Origin: Cupriavidus sp. YR651
Lineage (GTDB): Bacteria > Pseudomonadota > Gammaproteobacteria > Burkholderiales > Burkholderiaceae
NCBI RefSeq assembly: GCF_900101625.1
Contig: NZ_FMYZ01000002.1
Coordinates: forward strand, 682,001-746,000
DNA: 64,000 nt
Direction of reading: 5' to 3'
Of the stretch, positions 19,878-29,029 are shown piece by piece. The notes beneath the pieces were generated by a model, which saw nothing but the letters and a program-made list of their open reading frames with translations, did no database searches and was not told where the DNA came from. Every line of letters begins with the position of its first letter. Position 1 is the stretch's first letter. Made by a program: the position numbers and the translations under genes.

Positions 19878-21182
19878 TCAGGCCGGCATCGGACGCGGCA
19901 CGCCTTGCATGCGCGCCGGCTTGCGATAACGGTCGACCGAAAGGTCGTCGGCACGAATGGCCGGCCGCGTGCCGGAAACCAGGTCGGACAGCAGCTGGCC
20001 GGAGCCGCATGCCATCGTCCAGCCCAGCGTGCCGTGACCCGTGTTCAACCACAGGCCGCGAATGCCGGCAGGGCCGACCACTGGCGTGCCATCGGGCGTC
20101 ATCGGGCGCAGGCCAGTCCAGAACGTGGCGCGGCTCACATCGCCCGCGCCTGGGAACAGGTCGGTCACCACATGTTCCAGGGTGCGGCGCTTGGCCGGAT
20201 CCAGCGACCGGTCATAGCCGACGATCTGCGCCATGCCACCCACGCGGATGCGGTCGTCGAAGCGCGTAATGGCGACCTTGTACGTTTCGTCGAGCACCGT
20301 CGACACCGGGCTGCGCGACGCATCGGTCATCGGCACGGTGATGGAAAAACCCTTGAGCGGATACACCGGCAGGTTCGACAGGCCCGGCAGCACATGCTTC
20401 ACGAACGGCGTGGACCAACTGCCCAGCGCCACCACGACGGCATCGGCGAACATCGGCTGGCCGGCCACCAGGGCGCCGGTCACGGCGTCGCCTTCGGTCA
20501 GCAGGCCGTCAATCGAACGGCCATAGAGGAACTGCACGCCGATGGATTCGGCCATGGCTGCCAGCCGCTGGGTAAACAGCTGGCAATCCCCGGTTTCATC
20601 ATTCGGCAGGCGCAAACCACCGGCCAGCTTGTGGCCGACGGCGGCAAGCGCCGGTTCGCTCGCGGCGAGTTCCTCGCGCGAGAGCAACTCGTAGGGCACG
20701 CCTGCGTCCTTCAGCACGGCGATATCCTTGGCCGCGCCTTCCATCTGCTCGGCGGTGCGGAACACCTGGAGCGTGCCTTGCTGGCGGCCTTCGTAGGAAA
20801 TACCGGTCTCGGCACGCAGCGCGCGAATGCAGTCGCGGCTGTATTCGGCCAGGCGAACCATGCGTTCCTTGTTGACCGCGTAGCGGTCGGCCGTGCAGTT
20901 CTGCAGCATTTGCCACATCCACTGCAGCTGGAACAGCGTGCCGTCAGGTTTGATGGAGAGAGGAGCGTGCTCCTGGAACATCCATTTGATGGCCTTGAGC
21001 GGGACCCCAGGGGCCGCCCACGGCGACGCGTAGCCCGGCGAGATCTGGCCGGCATTGGCAAAGCTGGTGCCGAGCGCGGGCGCTGCCTCGCGATCGACCA
21101 CGATCACTTCGTGACCGGCTCGGGCCAGATACCAGGCACTGGTGACGCCGATGACGCCACTGCCAAGAACGAGAACGCGCAT
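19878..21182 (-). CDS. dadA: D-amino acid dehydrogenase small subunit
   Basis: FAD-dependent inner-membrane-associated dehydrogenase that oxidises D-amino acids (mainly D-alanine) to 2-oxo acids. The 434 residues begin with the dinucleotide-binding motif [20 protein letters not shown] and the acidic end of strand 2 in VIVVDRE. Family motifs include [20 protein letters not shown] and the C-terminal [15 protein letters not shown] and [16 protein letters not shown]. Divergent from the Lrp-type regulator at 21292, the usual arrangement in which the regulator senses alanine and controls dadA. Confidence 0.95.
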   Translation of the reverse strand: MRVLVLGSGVIGVTSAWYLARAGHEVIVVDREAAPALGTSFANAGQISPGYASPWAAPGVPLKAIKWMFQEHAPLSIKPDGTLFQLQWMWQMLQNCTADRYAVNKERMVRLAEYSRDCIRALRAETGISYEGRQQGTLQVFRTAEQMEGAAKDIAVLKDAGVPYELLSREELAASEPALAAVGHKLAGGLRLPNDETGDCQLFTQRLAAMAESIGVQFLYGRSIDGLLTEGDAVTGALVAGQPMFADAVVVALGSWSTPFVKHVLPGLSNLPVYPLKGFSITVPMTDASRSPVSTVLDETYKVAITRFDDRIRVGGMAQIVGYDRSLDPAKRRTLEHVVTDLFPGAGDVSRATFWTGLRPMTPDGTPVVGPAGIRGLWLNTGHGTLGWTMACGSGQLLSDLVSGTRPAIRADDLSVDRYRKPARMQGVPRPMPA

Positions 21183-21291
21183 TTTCGGGGGCTCCCAACT
21201 GCAATGTCAGGGTAATAAAGGATTCGTATCTATACTATTGACTTCCAGGCAGTCATAGTTATCGAACTTATCTCGAAAACAGGAAAAAATC

Positions 21292-21807
21292 ATGAGAACG
21301 AGTCGTCAGCCAGTACGGACCCTGGATCGACTGGATCGGAAAATCCTGACGGTGCTGCAGGCGGACGGACGGGTGTCGATGAAGGATCTGGCGGAGACCG
21401 TGGGACTGACCATCACGCCGTGCATCGAGCGCGTGAAGCGGCTGGAGCGCGACGGTGTCATCATGGGCTACTACGCACGACTGAATCCGGCGTTACTGGG
21501 CAGCGCGTTACTGGTGTTCGTCGAGATTTCGCTGGGCAACAAATCAGGCAACATGTTCGAGCAGTTCCGGCGCGAAGTACTGCGCATTCCGGAGGTGCTC
21601 GAGTGCCATCTGGTATCGGGTGATTTCGACTACCTGATCAAGGCGCGCATCCGCGAGATCGGCGAGTACCGCCGGCTGCTCGGCGATATCCTGCTGCAGC
21701 TGCCGGGCGCCGCGCAGTCGAAAAGCTATGTGGTGATGGAAGAGATCAAGGAGACACTGGCCATCTCGGTCGAAGAGAAAGAGCGGGGCCAGCAAGGCTT
21801 GGCATGA
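21292..21807 (+). CDS. Lrp/AsnC-family transcriptional regulator
   Basis: Feast/famine regulator of 171 residues. The N-terminal winged helix spans residues 10-65 ([20 protein letters not shown], then [20 protein letters not shown]); the C-terminal RAM domain contains [20 protein letters not shown], the effector-sensing core. Divergent from dadA across 109 bp, which suggests a DadR-like role in alanine catabolism. Its stop overlaps the following radical SAM gene by ATGA, so the two were probably co-translated before the island arrived. Confidence 0.92.
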   Translation: MRTSRQPVRTLDRLDRKILTVLQADGRVSMKDLAETVGLTITPCIERVKRLERDGVIMGYYARLNPALLGSALLVFVEISLGNKSGNMFEQFRREVLRIPEVLECHLVSGDFDYLIKARIREIGEYRRLLGDILLQLPGAAQSKSYVVMEEIKETLAISVEEKERGQQGLA

Positions 21808-22169
21808 GCGAACAGCGGCGCGACCAGACACGCGAAGAGAGGGATCGGAGCGACCGCGACGACGACGGCCAGGGCCAGCGTCGACCAACGGCGGCCCGCA
21901 AGGGGCGAGGCGCGGTCAGCAACCTGCAGGGGCGCTTCGAACGCGATCAGCGCGAGGCGTTTGACGATGGCTGGGCGTCGGCCGACGAAGATGTCGTGCA
22001 CACGGTTGAGGTTGCTGCGGGAGCGGATGCGATCGAGTCGCCGCCGGCCCGCCTGATCACGCAGGTGACCACGGAGCGAGCGCGCTCGATTCTTACGCGC
22101 AATGCATCGCCGGACATTCCGTTCGATGTTTCACTGAATCCCTACCGAGGGTGCGAGCACGTTATGTAG
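21804..22169 (+). pseudogene. PA0069-type radical SAM protein, truncated by island insertion
   Basis: The first 118 residues match the N-terminus of the PA0069/SplB-like radical SAM family, which normally runs to nearly 400 residues. The frame ends in NPYRGCEH followed by Val-Met-stop, whereas the family continues [17 protein letters not shown] with the Fe-S cysteines. The gene is therefore cut within one codon of its active motif, at about 22161, and cannot be functional. The sequence after the break is lower in GC and leads into recombinase genes. The remaining two thirds of the gene was not found in this window. Confidence 0.88.
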
Positions 22170-22170
22170 C
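22155..22170. other. Probable left attachment junction of the genomic island
   Basis: Chromosomal coding similarity stops after GTGCGAGCACG, at about 22161. This is the best estimate of the left island boundary. No copy of this sequence marking a right end was found in the window. Confidence 0.6.
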
Positions 22171-22345
22171 CCCAAGAAGTGTTCACGGAAACAGTGAAAT
22201 CCCTTGTGTGGCGGCCGCTCTCGGGGAAGTGCGCAACTTATTGCTCAAGTTGCCGCAATGTTCATGTCCTTGACTTTTGGTCTCTGCTGACTAGGCTCGT
22301 GCAGTACATGCTGCTCCAGAATGTTCAGCACTACGGAGGTCCCAA

Positions 22346-22426
22346 ATGAGCAATGTGAACATTCCATCTGTGCTCAATGAGACTCACCGACGCATTCGAT
22401 CGGACCACCCGTTGCGGCGGACTTAG
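22346..22426 (+). CDS. Possible 26-residue leader peptide
   Basis: ATG preceded by a good GGAGG site (CTACGGAGGTCCCAA) encodes MSNVNIPSVLNETHRRIRSD plus six more residues, ending 23 bp before the first recombinase start. The first recombinase has no clear ribosome site, so this small frame could couple translation. It may also be a chance frame; no family is recognised. Confidence 0.3.
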   Translation: MSNVNIPSVLNETHRRIRSDHPLRRT

Positions 22427-22449
22427 GGCTCAAAGAAACCTAGCCTCAC

Positions 22450-23811
22450 ATGTACCGTGACGCAGTGGAATCACGTCTGCCATATTTTCGTCTCACGGAA
22501 TTCTCAGGCTCCGACGGCGTGGCTTATGCGGTTCGAAAGACTTGGGAGCGTTCAATGAGCGAAGTCAGCGATTTTCTCGAAGGCGAGGTTGTCCTATTCA
22601 CGCATGAAGGGGGCGAAGGGGAACTGAAACCCGGGCATCCATCCTTTTTCATCGAGACCGAGAATGCTGCCCATATTTTGGAAGAGATAACTCTCTTTTT
22701 GGCGAGGCACTTCGTTTATGCGGGTAGTACTCCCAGTCGTCATACATGGGCGGCGGCTGCTCAAGCCCTTAGGACATGGCTTCAATTTCTGCAGGCAATA
22801 GGAAGATTCTGGCGCGACGCGACTGCGCAAGACCGAATTGATTATCGTGAAGCCTATAAAATAGCATATTCACCCCGTACCGGTGAGCAATACGACGCAG
22901 GGACAATAAGCTCCCGGATGTCTATCATCCGGGAGCTTTACGTCTATGGACGTTCTTCCGGTTGGTATGATGGTGATATCGGCGAAAATGTAGAGCTAGT
23001 TCCTGAGCAGACGGGGAAAAGAGGTAAGGGCAGACTTACCGGACAAAAGGATCGGGACCTACCTAAAGCCAGAAAAAGTTCTGTCATCCACCCAATTTCC
23101 CCACTTCCATTGCAAGCGCTTCTTGCATTTGCAGGGCCTCGTGCGTCGCAGCCAGGAAACGATGCTCGGTCGCCTCGTGACAGGCTCACTATGGATTGCG
23201 GGTGGGCTGCGGGCCTAAGGGTAGGGGAAATTGCGAATCTCACTACCCTTCAGTTTCTCAGCCTATCCCCGGATCCCGAAGCGCTTTACGCCGACCTCCC
23301 GATAACAATCCTACGAAAGGGAGGTGTAAAGAAGATTGTCGCCATGCCCACGTGGTTAGTAATGGACATTCTGGCTTACATCGAAGGAGAGCGTGCGGCT
23401 TCTCTTCGAGCCGCAGAAGTGAGCGCGAGGAACGCCCCCATCACTCTCTTTTTGACGCACCCCGACAGCAATCGCGCCGGCCGCCGACTTTCAATTAGTC
23501 GCATGCAAGGCATGTTCGAGGAAGCTTGCCTGGCAACTGGTCTGGTGAAGCACTTCAAGTTCCGAGATGAAAATGGCGAAACTACTCAACGCATGCGAGC
23601 GCGACACTGCATTCACGACTTGCGGCACACCTATGCCGTTTATACCTACCATGCGGAAGTACTGAACGGCAATTCAGAGCCCTGGAAAAAGATCCAAGCT
23701 CAACTGGGCCACGAGAATTTGGAGACCACCATTCAGATTTACCTTGCCTATGTCGAGATCTTCAGCAAGAAGCCGGGCTTGATCAACGTTCGTAAAATGC
23801 TGGGCGTATGA
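22450..23811 (+). CDS. Tyrosine recombinase 1 of an integrase trio
   Basis: Tyrosine-family site-specific recombinase, 453 residues. Catalytic residues are all visible: first Arg in AAGLRVGEIANL (about residue 256), the HxxRH box as HDLRHTYAVYTY (about 389), the GH box as LGHENLETTIQIY with the nucleophilic Tyr about residue 430. The N-terminal part contains the SAM-like core-binding domain. It overlaps the next gene by ATGA, so the three recombinases are one translationally coupled operon. Start is uncertain: no clear Shine-Dalgarno precedes 22450, and Met at 22555 is an alternative. Probably mobilises the island. Confidence 0.9.
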   Translation: MYRDAVESRLPYFRLTEFSGSDGVAYAVRKTWERSMSEVSDFLEGEVVLFTHEGGEGELKPGHPSFFIETENAAHILEEITLFLARHFVYAGSTPSRHTWAAAAQALRTWLQFLQAIGRFWRDATAQDRIDYREAYKIAYSPRTGEQYDAGTISSRMSIIRELYVYGRSSGWYDGDIGENVELVPEQTGKRGKGRLTGQKDRDLPKARKSSVIHPISPLPLQALLAFAGPRASQPGNDARSPRDRLTMDCGWAAGLRVGEIANLTTLQFLSLSPDPEALYADLPITILRKGGVKKIVAMPTWLVMDILAYIEGERAASLRAAEVSARNAPITLFLTHPDSNRAGRRLSISRMQGMFEEACLATGLVKHFKFRDENGETTQRMRARHCIHDLRHTYAVYTYHAEVLNGNSEPWKKIQAQLGHENLETTIQIYLAYVEIFSKKPGLINVRKMLGV

Positions 23812-25676
23812 AACAGGGCAGAAAGAATTCCGCGTCGGCAGTTGTTGCTCAAGCCAAGGCGCACGCCGAAAAGCAAGGGGAAGAAGGCGATGGGACTGGC
23901 GCGCTTCCGCTCGTTCGCGTCGAGCGGGCTGGGGATGCGACAGGAAAGGCACTCCTTCTAATAGTGATTCCCTCGGCCAAGAGGCCTGTCCCTCACAAAT
24001 ATGATGTGAGCTTCCTTCGTTCCTATCCATTGCTCTGTTCATTCTTCTTGGCAGGATTGATAGGGTATTTGCCCGCGCGTTCCCATAGGACGCGAATGCA
24101 TGGAGTCGACGACCTAAAAGATGGGTTTTTCAAATTTCTTCACGAGTATTGCCCGACCGCAAGCCTGCGACCGGAAGATATAACCGATGAATTGTTGGTT
24201 GAATTTCGAACGTGGCTTACAAAGCAAAAAAGGGCAATAGATGGCAAGCCCTATCATCCCAAATATGTCGGAAGAAAACTAGGTGCCCTTCGGTCAATAT
24301 TGGCAAGTCTTAGCACCGGCAAATGGGTTGCAATAGCCTGTTCAGTGGCGCAGAGGGTACCTTTCGGTCCGCAAGAAATAACCAAACACAACACGCCAAT
24401 CGAGGTGTTAAGCGTCGACACCTTGGTCAACATCATACGTTCTTGCGAGAATGAGGTGTTGGCGTTCAAGGCTCGATGGGAGCAGGGCGAAATTCTTCTT
24501 CGGGAAGGGCGAGTAAAGATCTGTGCTGAAGATGTAGATCTCAAAGATCTGTCAGTATGTTTGGCGCTATTGGCAGATAAGTATCCTGGCGTTGTACCTA
24601 ACGTTGGTGATTTTAAGAAGGAATTTCCAGAGCTTGGGCTGAGGGCGAAAAAGCATGGTATCGGAAAGTTGACATGCTATCTATATCCGTCTGCGCGGGA
24701 CCTTATTCCGTTTGTCATTCTCCTGGCCGTTGTCACAGTATTTAATGCTGATACGGTGCGCAGCCTGAGATGGGATCACATAGATCGGGATGTGGACAAT
24801 GCTGGCTCGCTCGCTATTTTAATTGTGGGCGAGAAGGCGCGTGCCAATGCCGATCCGGTACGCGTTCTAGACCCAAATCCAGGTGGCGATGGCCAGCTTG
24901 GTTTGGGCGAGCTTTTGGAAATCTTGGAGAAGGTTACTGCACGTATCCGTCGCTTTGCGAATGAGGAGGATGCAGAGGATCTTTTTCTTTATGTCCCAGA
25001 AACAAAAACTAAAAGGGTGGCCACTTTGATGGACAAAAATATAGGGCAGAGTGGAGTTAGTTGGACGAATGGTCTAAAGAATTTTATAAAGGATAGCAAC
25101 CTGCCACATTTCGCGCTCGATCAAATCCGCCCCACGATAATAGATCTTGTGCAAATTTTTGGCGGAGGGCTTGAGGAGGCAAAGGCCATCGGTGATCACT
25201 CCAAAATCTACACAACGTGGATAAGTTATACGAGTGATGGCACAAAGAAGAAAAATAGGGAAAGCATAGGGATCGTAACCCTCCTCCGGGAGAGATGGTT
25301 TACCACAGCCGGGAGGATTGATCCACGCAAACTCTTGCCGTGGCAGGATAAGGGGGCGGCGACTCCTGGCTTTCTCTGCGCTGACCCATTTGATTCACCT
25401 CTCTCGAATCAGCGCGGAAACATTTTATGCAATGCTTATGGTGAATGCCCCGGGTGTCCTAACGCTGGAGCTTTACCTCTTGAATCTCTGTGTGTTGCGC
25501 ATTATTTCGCGTTGCAAAAATCTATTTTTGAGAGCCGGTATCAAATGAGTCCAGAAACGTGGGTTCAGCGATGGGAACCGCAACTGATCGCACTGAATAA
25601 TCTCTTGGGCGCCGTTCCGAGTGAGGTGGTTGAAGACTCGAAGAGTTTCAGTGTAACTCTGCCGATGGTGGGCTGA
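23808..25676 (+). CDS. Tyrosine recombinase-like protein 2 of the trio (degenerate active site)
   Basis: Large second integrase, 622 residues, recognised from position and C-terminal pattern. An Arg lies in NADTVRSLRWDHI (about residue 316), but the HxxR box reads ALDQIRPTI with Asp in place of His, and the last box is IGDHSKIYTTWISY, where a Tyr is available (about residue 470). A C-terminal cysteine cluster (CNAYGECPGCPN) resembles a zinc ribbon, a feature of trio-type integrases. It may act as a structural partner, as subunits do in Tn554-like TnpABC systems. It overlaps recombinase 1 and ends 4 bp before recombinase 3. Confidence 0.8.
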   Translation: MKQGRKNSASAVVAQAKAHAEKQGEEGDGTGALPLVRVERAGDATGKALLLIVIPSAKRPVPHKYDVSFLRSYPLLCSFFLAGLIGYLPARSHRTRMHGVDDLKDGFFKFLHEYCPTASLRPEDITDELLVEFRTWLTKQKRAIDGKPYHPKYVGRKLGALRSILASLSTGKWVAIACSVAQRVPFGPQEITKHNTPIEVLSVDTLVNIIRSCENEVLAFKARWEQGEILLREGRVKICAEDVDLKDLSVCLALLADKYPGVVPNVGDFKKEFPELGLRAKKHGIGKLTCYLYPSARDLIPFVILLAVVTVFNADTVRSLRWDHIDRDVDNAGSLAILIVGEKARANADPVRVLDPNPGGDGQLGLGELLEILEKVTARIRRFANEEDAEDLFLYVPETKTKRVATLMDKNIGQSGVSWTNGLKNFIKDSNLPHFALDQIRPTIIDLVQIFGGGLEEAKAIGDHSKIYTTWISYTSDGTKKKNRESIGIVTLLRERWFTTAGRIDPRKLLPWQDKGAATPGFLCADPFDSPLSNQRGNILCNAYGECPGCPNAGALPLESLCVAHYFALQKSIFESRYQMSPETWVQRWEPQLIALNNLLGAVPSEVVEDSKSFSVTLPMVG

Positions 25677-25680
25677 TGTC

Positions 25681-27813
25681 ATGAATGTAAAATACAAGCC
25701 GGAAAAAGTTGCGCCAAACGAAAGGTCTCAGAGCATTTATGATTTGAGCGATGATGAGTTAGGGGATTTCTGGGTAAGCGACTGTAGTCAGGTAAAAGAC
25801 CTTGAATGGTTCTTCCCGAACCAGACGCCCGGAGCAAAGAAATCGAGCAGCACGCTGAATTGGGGGATGAAACTCTATGATGGGAGTCGCTTAAGCGATC
25901 CAGAGCATGCACAAAAGTTGTGCTGGGCCAAAATCGCGATGCTGACTCTATTGAAGGACCCTGAATACGGAGCCCCTCCCGCACCTGGAAGCATGCTTGC
26001 TTACCAGCAGGCATTCAAATGGTTGTTGTCCTGGATGTCTGAAATGGCCTATTTTCTGCCATCAGAACTCACTCCGTCTGTGGTGGAGCACTACATCGAG
26101 GATTTACCTCGATTTATCTTGGACTGCAACGAAGAGGAAGTGCTGACGATCTCTACGACCAGTCGTGCGCTAGACGCGCTGGCTGTGCTTTGGCAACAGC
26201 GTAAGCAACTCAAAAGATTCGGGATTGAGTCACTTCAAAGTGACCCGTTTTTTCAAAAAGGCGTAGCAACAGTCGCAGAGGATATATCGGGGCAAGGGGT
26301 GGGGTGGATTCCCCCACTTCCTGATGAAGTTGCTATCCCCATTTTCAACAAGGCTTTTTGGTTTGTGAGAGTGCCGGCCGAGGATATTTTGAAACTGGTT
26401 GAAGCTCACGAGGTAAGGACGGGGGAAAGTGCAGACGTTAGGTCAAAACGCATACGTCGGAGAATACTGAGTTTCAATTTTGCTCACGATGAAAGTAATG
26501 GTGGTCGGTGGCATAAAAGCATCGCAGATATTATTCCAAAGAGAGCTTCATACGATTTCACACCGACCCTCACTGTGAAACATCTAGTCCGGAATTTGGT
26601 TGGTGCCTGCGCAATCCTCCTGGGAGGGCTGTCGGGGATGCGAATTTCCGAGATGTGCGGTTTGGAGGTGGGTATCGACCCCAAGACTAAATTGCCTACT
26701 AATGTTCGTATAGAAACAGGTGCCTCTGGTTTGTACGAGTGGTTTGTGCTCAAATCGGTTGAGGCAAAGGGAAACAAGGGGATTTTGGTTGAGGTTGAGT
26801 GGGTGCTCGGGATGCGTCTGGCCGGTAGTAATGAGATACCGCCCGCAGTTCATGTATTGCAGTTGCTAAATCGACTTTTTTCGATTTGGCGGGAAACGGC
26901 AGGCTGCACCAAGCTGCTACTACAGTGCTGCCAAAAAAATTCGCTTGCTGTGCCGGGAAATGCGCTTGCAGGGATTCCTGCTGATGAGCTTAGGATGACG
27001 ATGAAGGATTTCGTCGCTAACTGGGTGGATCTATCTAATCTCCCGGATGAGAGTAGGCATAAAACTTCGGATAACGACCTGATTCCTTGGCGGGAGACAA
27101 AAGGAAGAATATTGAGCACTTATATGCTCAGAAAAACATGGGCGAGTTTCACCCTGGCAGTTAACCCTCGTTTGCTTAGAGCGATACAGATGCAGTTTCA
27201 CCATCTTCGCTCGGCTGTTACTGAAGTTAGCTATATCGGGAGCAATCCCCTGTTGGTCGAGTCTCTTGATTCGGTCGCGCGGCAGAAGCGAAATATGTGG
27301 ATATATGAGATGGCGACCGGCCAGTTGGCGGCAAGCGGGAGGATGGGCAAGCAACTGTACGAGGCCTCAAAACATCTTCACGCGCATTGGACGAACTTGC
27401 CCACGGCGGAGCGGTGGAAGAGAATTGCCCGGTGGGCAGACGGAAACGAGATTAACTTTTTCTTCGCAGATCACAGTACATGCAATCCCATGCTGCGCAG
27501 TGAAATGCGGTGTCAGGATGTTGCTAAGACGCCTATTTGGCTGCGTGTTCGGCCGAATTTTCGGACGCGTGAGCCGGGCTTGTGTGCTGGCTGTGCGTGC
27601 GCAATAGTAGATCAGAGTCACGAGCCGTTTTGGGCCAACCGCTATGTGCAACACAAAGTGGCGATCTGGCGTGCTGAGCAACTCGGCACGACCGGCCAGT
27701 TCAAAGTGATACAGGCCCGTGCGGAGCAGGCGAAACGATTCCTGGCGTCTTTTGGAACAGATTTGGCTCCCCTGGATATTCTCGTCAGACAGCAAGTGGA
27801 GGGTGCCTCATGA
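25681..27813 (+). CDS. Tyrosine recombinase-like protein 3 of the trio
   Basis: Largest trio member, 710 residues. The first catalytic Arg is in GGLSGMRISEMCGLEV (about residue 319). The second box reads YMLRKTWASFT (about 482), with Lys in the HxxRH context, then FHHLRSAVTEVSYIG with a candidate nucleophile Tyr (about 518). A C-terminal cluster (LCAGCACAIVDQSHEP) may bind zinc. The last four bases overlap the accessory gene by ATGA. Codon use and GC are lower than the flanking chromosome, as for all three recombinases. Layout recalls gamma-mobile-trio (GMT) and Tn554/RIT elements, but with an extra recombinase. Confidence 0.82.
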   Translation: MNVKYKPEKVAPNERSQSIYDLSDDELGDFWVSDCSQVKDLEWFFPNQTPGAKKSSSTLNWGMKLYDGSRLSDPEHAQKLCWAKIAMLTLLKDPEYGAPPAPGSMLAYQQAFKWLLSWMSEMAYFLPSELTPSVVEHYIEDLPRFILDCNEEEVLTISTTSRALDALAVLWQQRKQLKRFGIESLQSDPFFQKGVATVAEDISGQGVGWIPPLPDEVAIPIFNKAFWFVRVPAEDILKLVEAHEVRTGESADVRSKRIRRRILSFNFAHDESNGGRWHKSIADIIPKRASYDFTPTLTVKHLVRNLVGACAILLGGLSGMRISEMCGLEVGIDPKTKLPTNVRIETGASGLYEWFVLKSVEAKGNKGILVEVEWVLGMRLAGSNEIPPAVHVLQLLNRLFSIWRETAGCTKLLLQCCQKNSLAVPGNALAGIPADELRMTMKDFVANWVDLSNLPDESRHKTSDNDLIPWRETKGRILSTYMLRKTWASFTLAVNPRLLRAIQMQFHHLRSAVTEVSYIGSNPLLVESLDSVARQKRNMWIYEMATGQLAASGRMGKQLYEASKHLHAHWTNLPTAERWKRIARWADGNEINFFFADHSTCNPMLRSEMRCQDVAKTPIWLRVRPNFRTREPGLCAGCACAIVDQSHEPFWANRYVQHKVAIWRAEQLGTTGQFKVIQARAEQAKRFLASFGTDLAPLDILVRQQVEGAS

Positions 27814-28079
27814 TCAAGCTTCGACGTGAGCGGCAAGCAGGACTCGACCCGATAGAGCAGGCATTTCGGGATGCGCTTCAGCGACTGATTGAGGGAGAGC
27901 CCAAGAACAAGAGGCTCAAAGAGTTGGCTTCGAAAGGAATTCTACGAATTAACTCTGCTAGCGTGGCGCTTGAGGCAGGTTACTCGCGTACGCTGATAGG
28001 AATGGACGGATGCCGATACCCAATCGTTCGTCAATTAACCATGCAGCGGAGGGCGCCTCATGACCAAGCTGCGACGTGA
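27810..28079 (+). pseudogene. Truncated first copy of the trio accessory gene (tandem duplication)
   Basis: The first 75 of 89 residues match the N-terminus of the next gene closely (PIEQAFRDALQRLI shared exactly; RTLIGMD shared). The duplication unit is 250 bp, not a multiple of three, so reading runs out of frame at the copy junction and ends in APHDQAAT. The fragment keeps the HTH-like region but loses the coiled coil. Whether the 89-residue product is made is unknown; it has the ATGA overlap with recombinase 3 that the intact copy has lost. Confidence 0.75.
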
Positions 28080-28575
28080 GCCGCCTGCAGACATGGACCC
28101 AATTGAGCAGGCATTCCGGGATGCGCTCCAGCGGCTGATTGATGGAAAGCCTAAGAATGAGAAGCTCAAGGAGTTGGCTTCGAAAGGAACGCTACGAATC
28201 AACCCTACCAATGTGGCGATTGAGGCAGGTCACTCGCGTACGCTGATAGGAATGGACGAATGTCGATACCCCATCGTTCGCCAGTTAATCAAGCAAGCCA
28301 AACAGGGCAAAAGCTCTCTCCCAACAACACACACCGAGCTTATACAGCGGCTGCGTGCCGACAAGGCTGAGCTTATTGTTCGGGTCAACCAGTACAAGGC
28401 TGAAGCGACCGCACACTACCTCGCGCGCGTAAAAGCCGAGAAGAGGGCGGACGTCGCAGAAGGTCGAGCGGCGCGTCTTCGCAGAACGCTGTCTGCGAAG
28501 GGCAACGTTACCCATATCGTTCCTAAGGACGCCTCCCGGCCTTCTGCGCCATCTGACGAACAATGGAGGGATTAG
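28060..28575 (+). CDS. Trio accessory protein (HTH plus coiled coil; GmtX/TnpC-like)
   Basis: Small protein of 171 residues following the recombinase trio. Residues 10-40 are helical (PIEQAFRDALQRLIDGKP); residues 48-75 look like a helix-turn-helix (NPTNVAIEAGHSRTLIGMDE); residues 95-150 form a charged coiled coil (RLRADKAELIVRVNQYKAEA). The same order, HTH then coil, is known in small partners of integrase trios, e.g. GmtX and Tn554 TnpC, which affect recombination direction or target choice. Its 3' end overlaps the convergent phosphatase gene by 53 bp. Family assignment is by pattern only. Confidence 0.7.
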   Translation: MTKLRREPPADMDPIEQAFRDALQRLIDGKPKNEKLKELASKGTLRINPTNVAIEAGHSRTLIGMDECRYPIVRQLIKQAKQGKSSLPTTHTELIQRLRADKAELIVRVNQYKAEATAHYLARVKAEKRADVAEGRAARLRRTLSAKGNVTHIVPKDASRPSAPSDEQWRD

Positions 28576-29005
28576 CCTCTCCTAGGTGCTTCACGTCGGC
28601 CGCATAGCCGTAGAGGCGGTGGAGCCCCAGCGCGATCGCTGCCGACCGAGAATACCCACCTTCACAGTGCACCACCACGGTCGCCACCTCTCCTGGCAGC
28701 TCCACGACGAACCTTAGAATCGCCACTGCGTGCTCCGGCCGGAACGAATCTGCGAGCTTCTCCTTCGCTCGAGCCGATAGCTCCGGGTTCATGAAATCCA
28801 CATCGGCGAAGCTCAGCCGCAAAACCTGGTTGAATCCATCCAGGCTGGCCAACTGCCTCCCCGGCGCTGTCACGGAAATGACGGCCACCGACTCCAATCG
28901 CGGCAACTTCTCTGCGACATCCCGCGACACTGCCAGCACCTGGCGTTTTCCGTCCCTCGGCGGCTTATAGAGCTTGTCGATAGCATCCTTCAACTGAAGC
29001 GGCAC
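28523..29005 (-). CDS. Protein tyrosine/dual-specificity phosphatase-like protein
   Basis: 160 residues from a GTG start preceded by GGGAGGGA. The phosphatase signature C-x5-R is plain: VVVHCEGGYSRSAAIALG, with Cys114 and Arg120; Asp68 or Asp70 in SFADVD could be the general acid. No signal peptide, so it should be cytoplasmic. It is the last gene of a three-gene minus-strand set with the XRE regulator (29690) and the GVQPK protein (29359), spaced by 24 bp from the latter. Target unknown; related proteins in mobile elements are usually uncharacterised. Confidence 0.75.
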   Translation of the reverse strand: MPLQLKDAIDKLYKPPRDGKRQVLAVSRDVAEKLPRLESVAVISVTAPGRQLASLDGFNQVLRLSFADVDFMNPELSARAKEKLADSFRPEHAVAILRFVVELPGEVATVVVHCEGGYSRSAAIALGLHRLYGYAADVKHLGEANPSIVRQMAQKAGRRP

Positions 29006-29029
29006 TTCTATCCCTCCCTGGTTGCCCGC

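Noticed and set aside
19599-21215. 538-codon + strand frame over dadA
   Set aside because: Shadow of dadA, which has a full FAD-binding fold on the minus strand.
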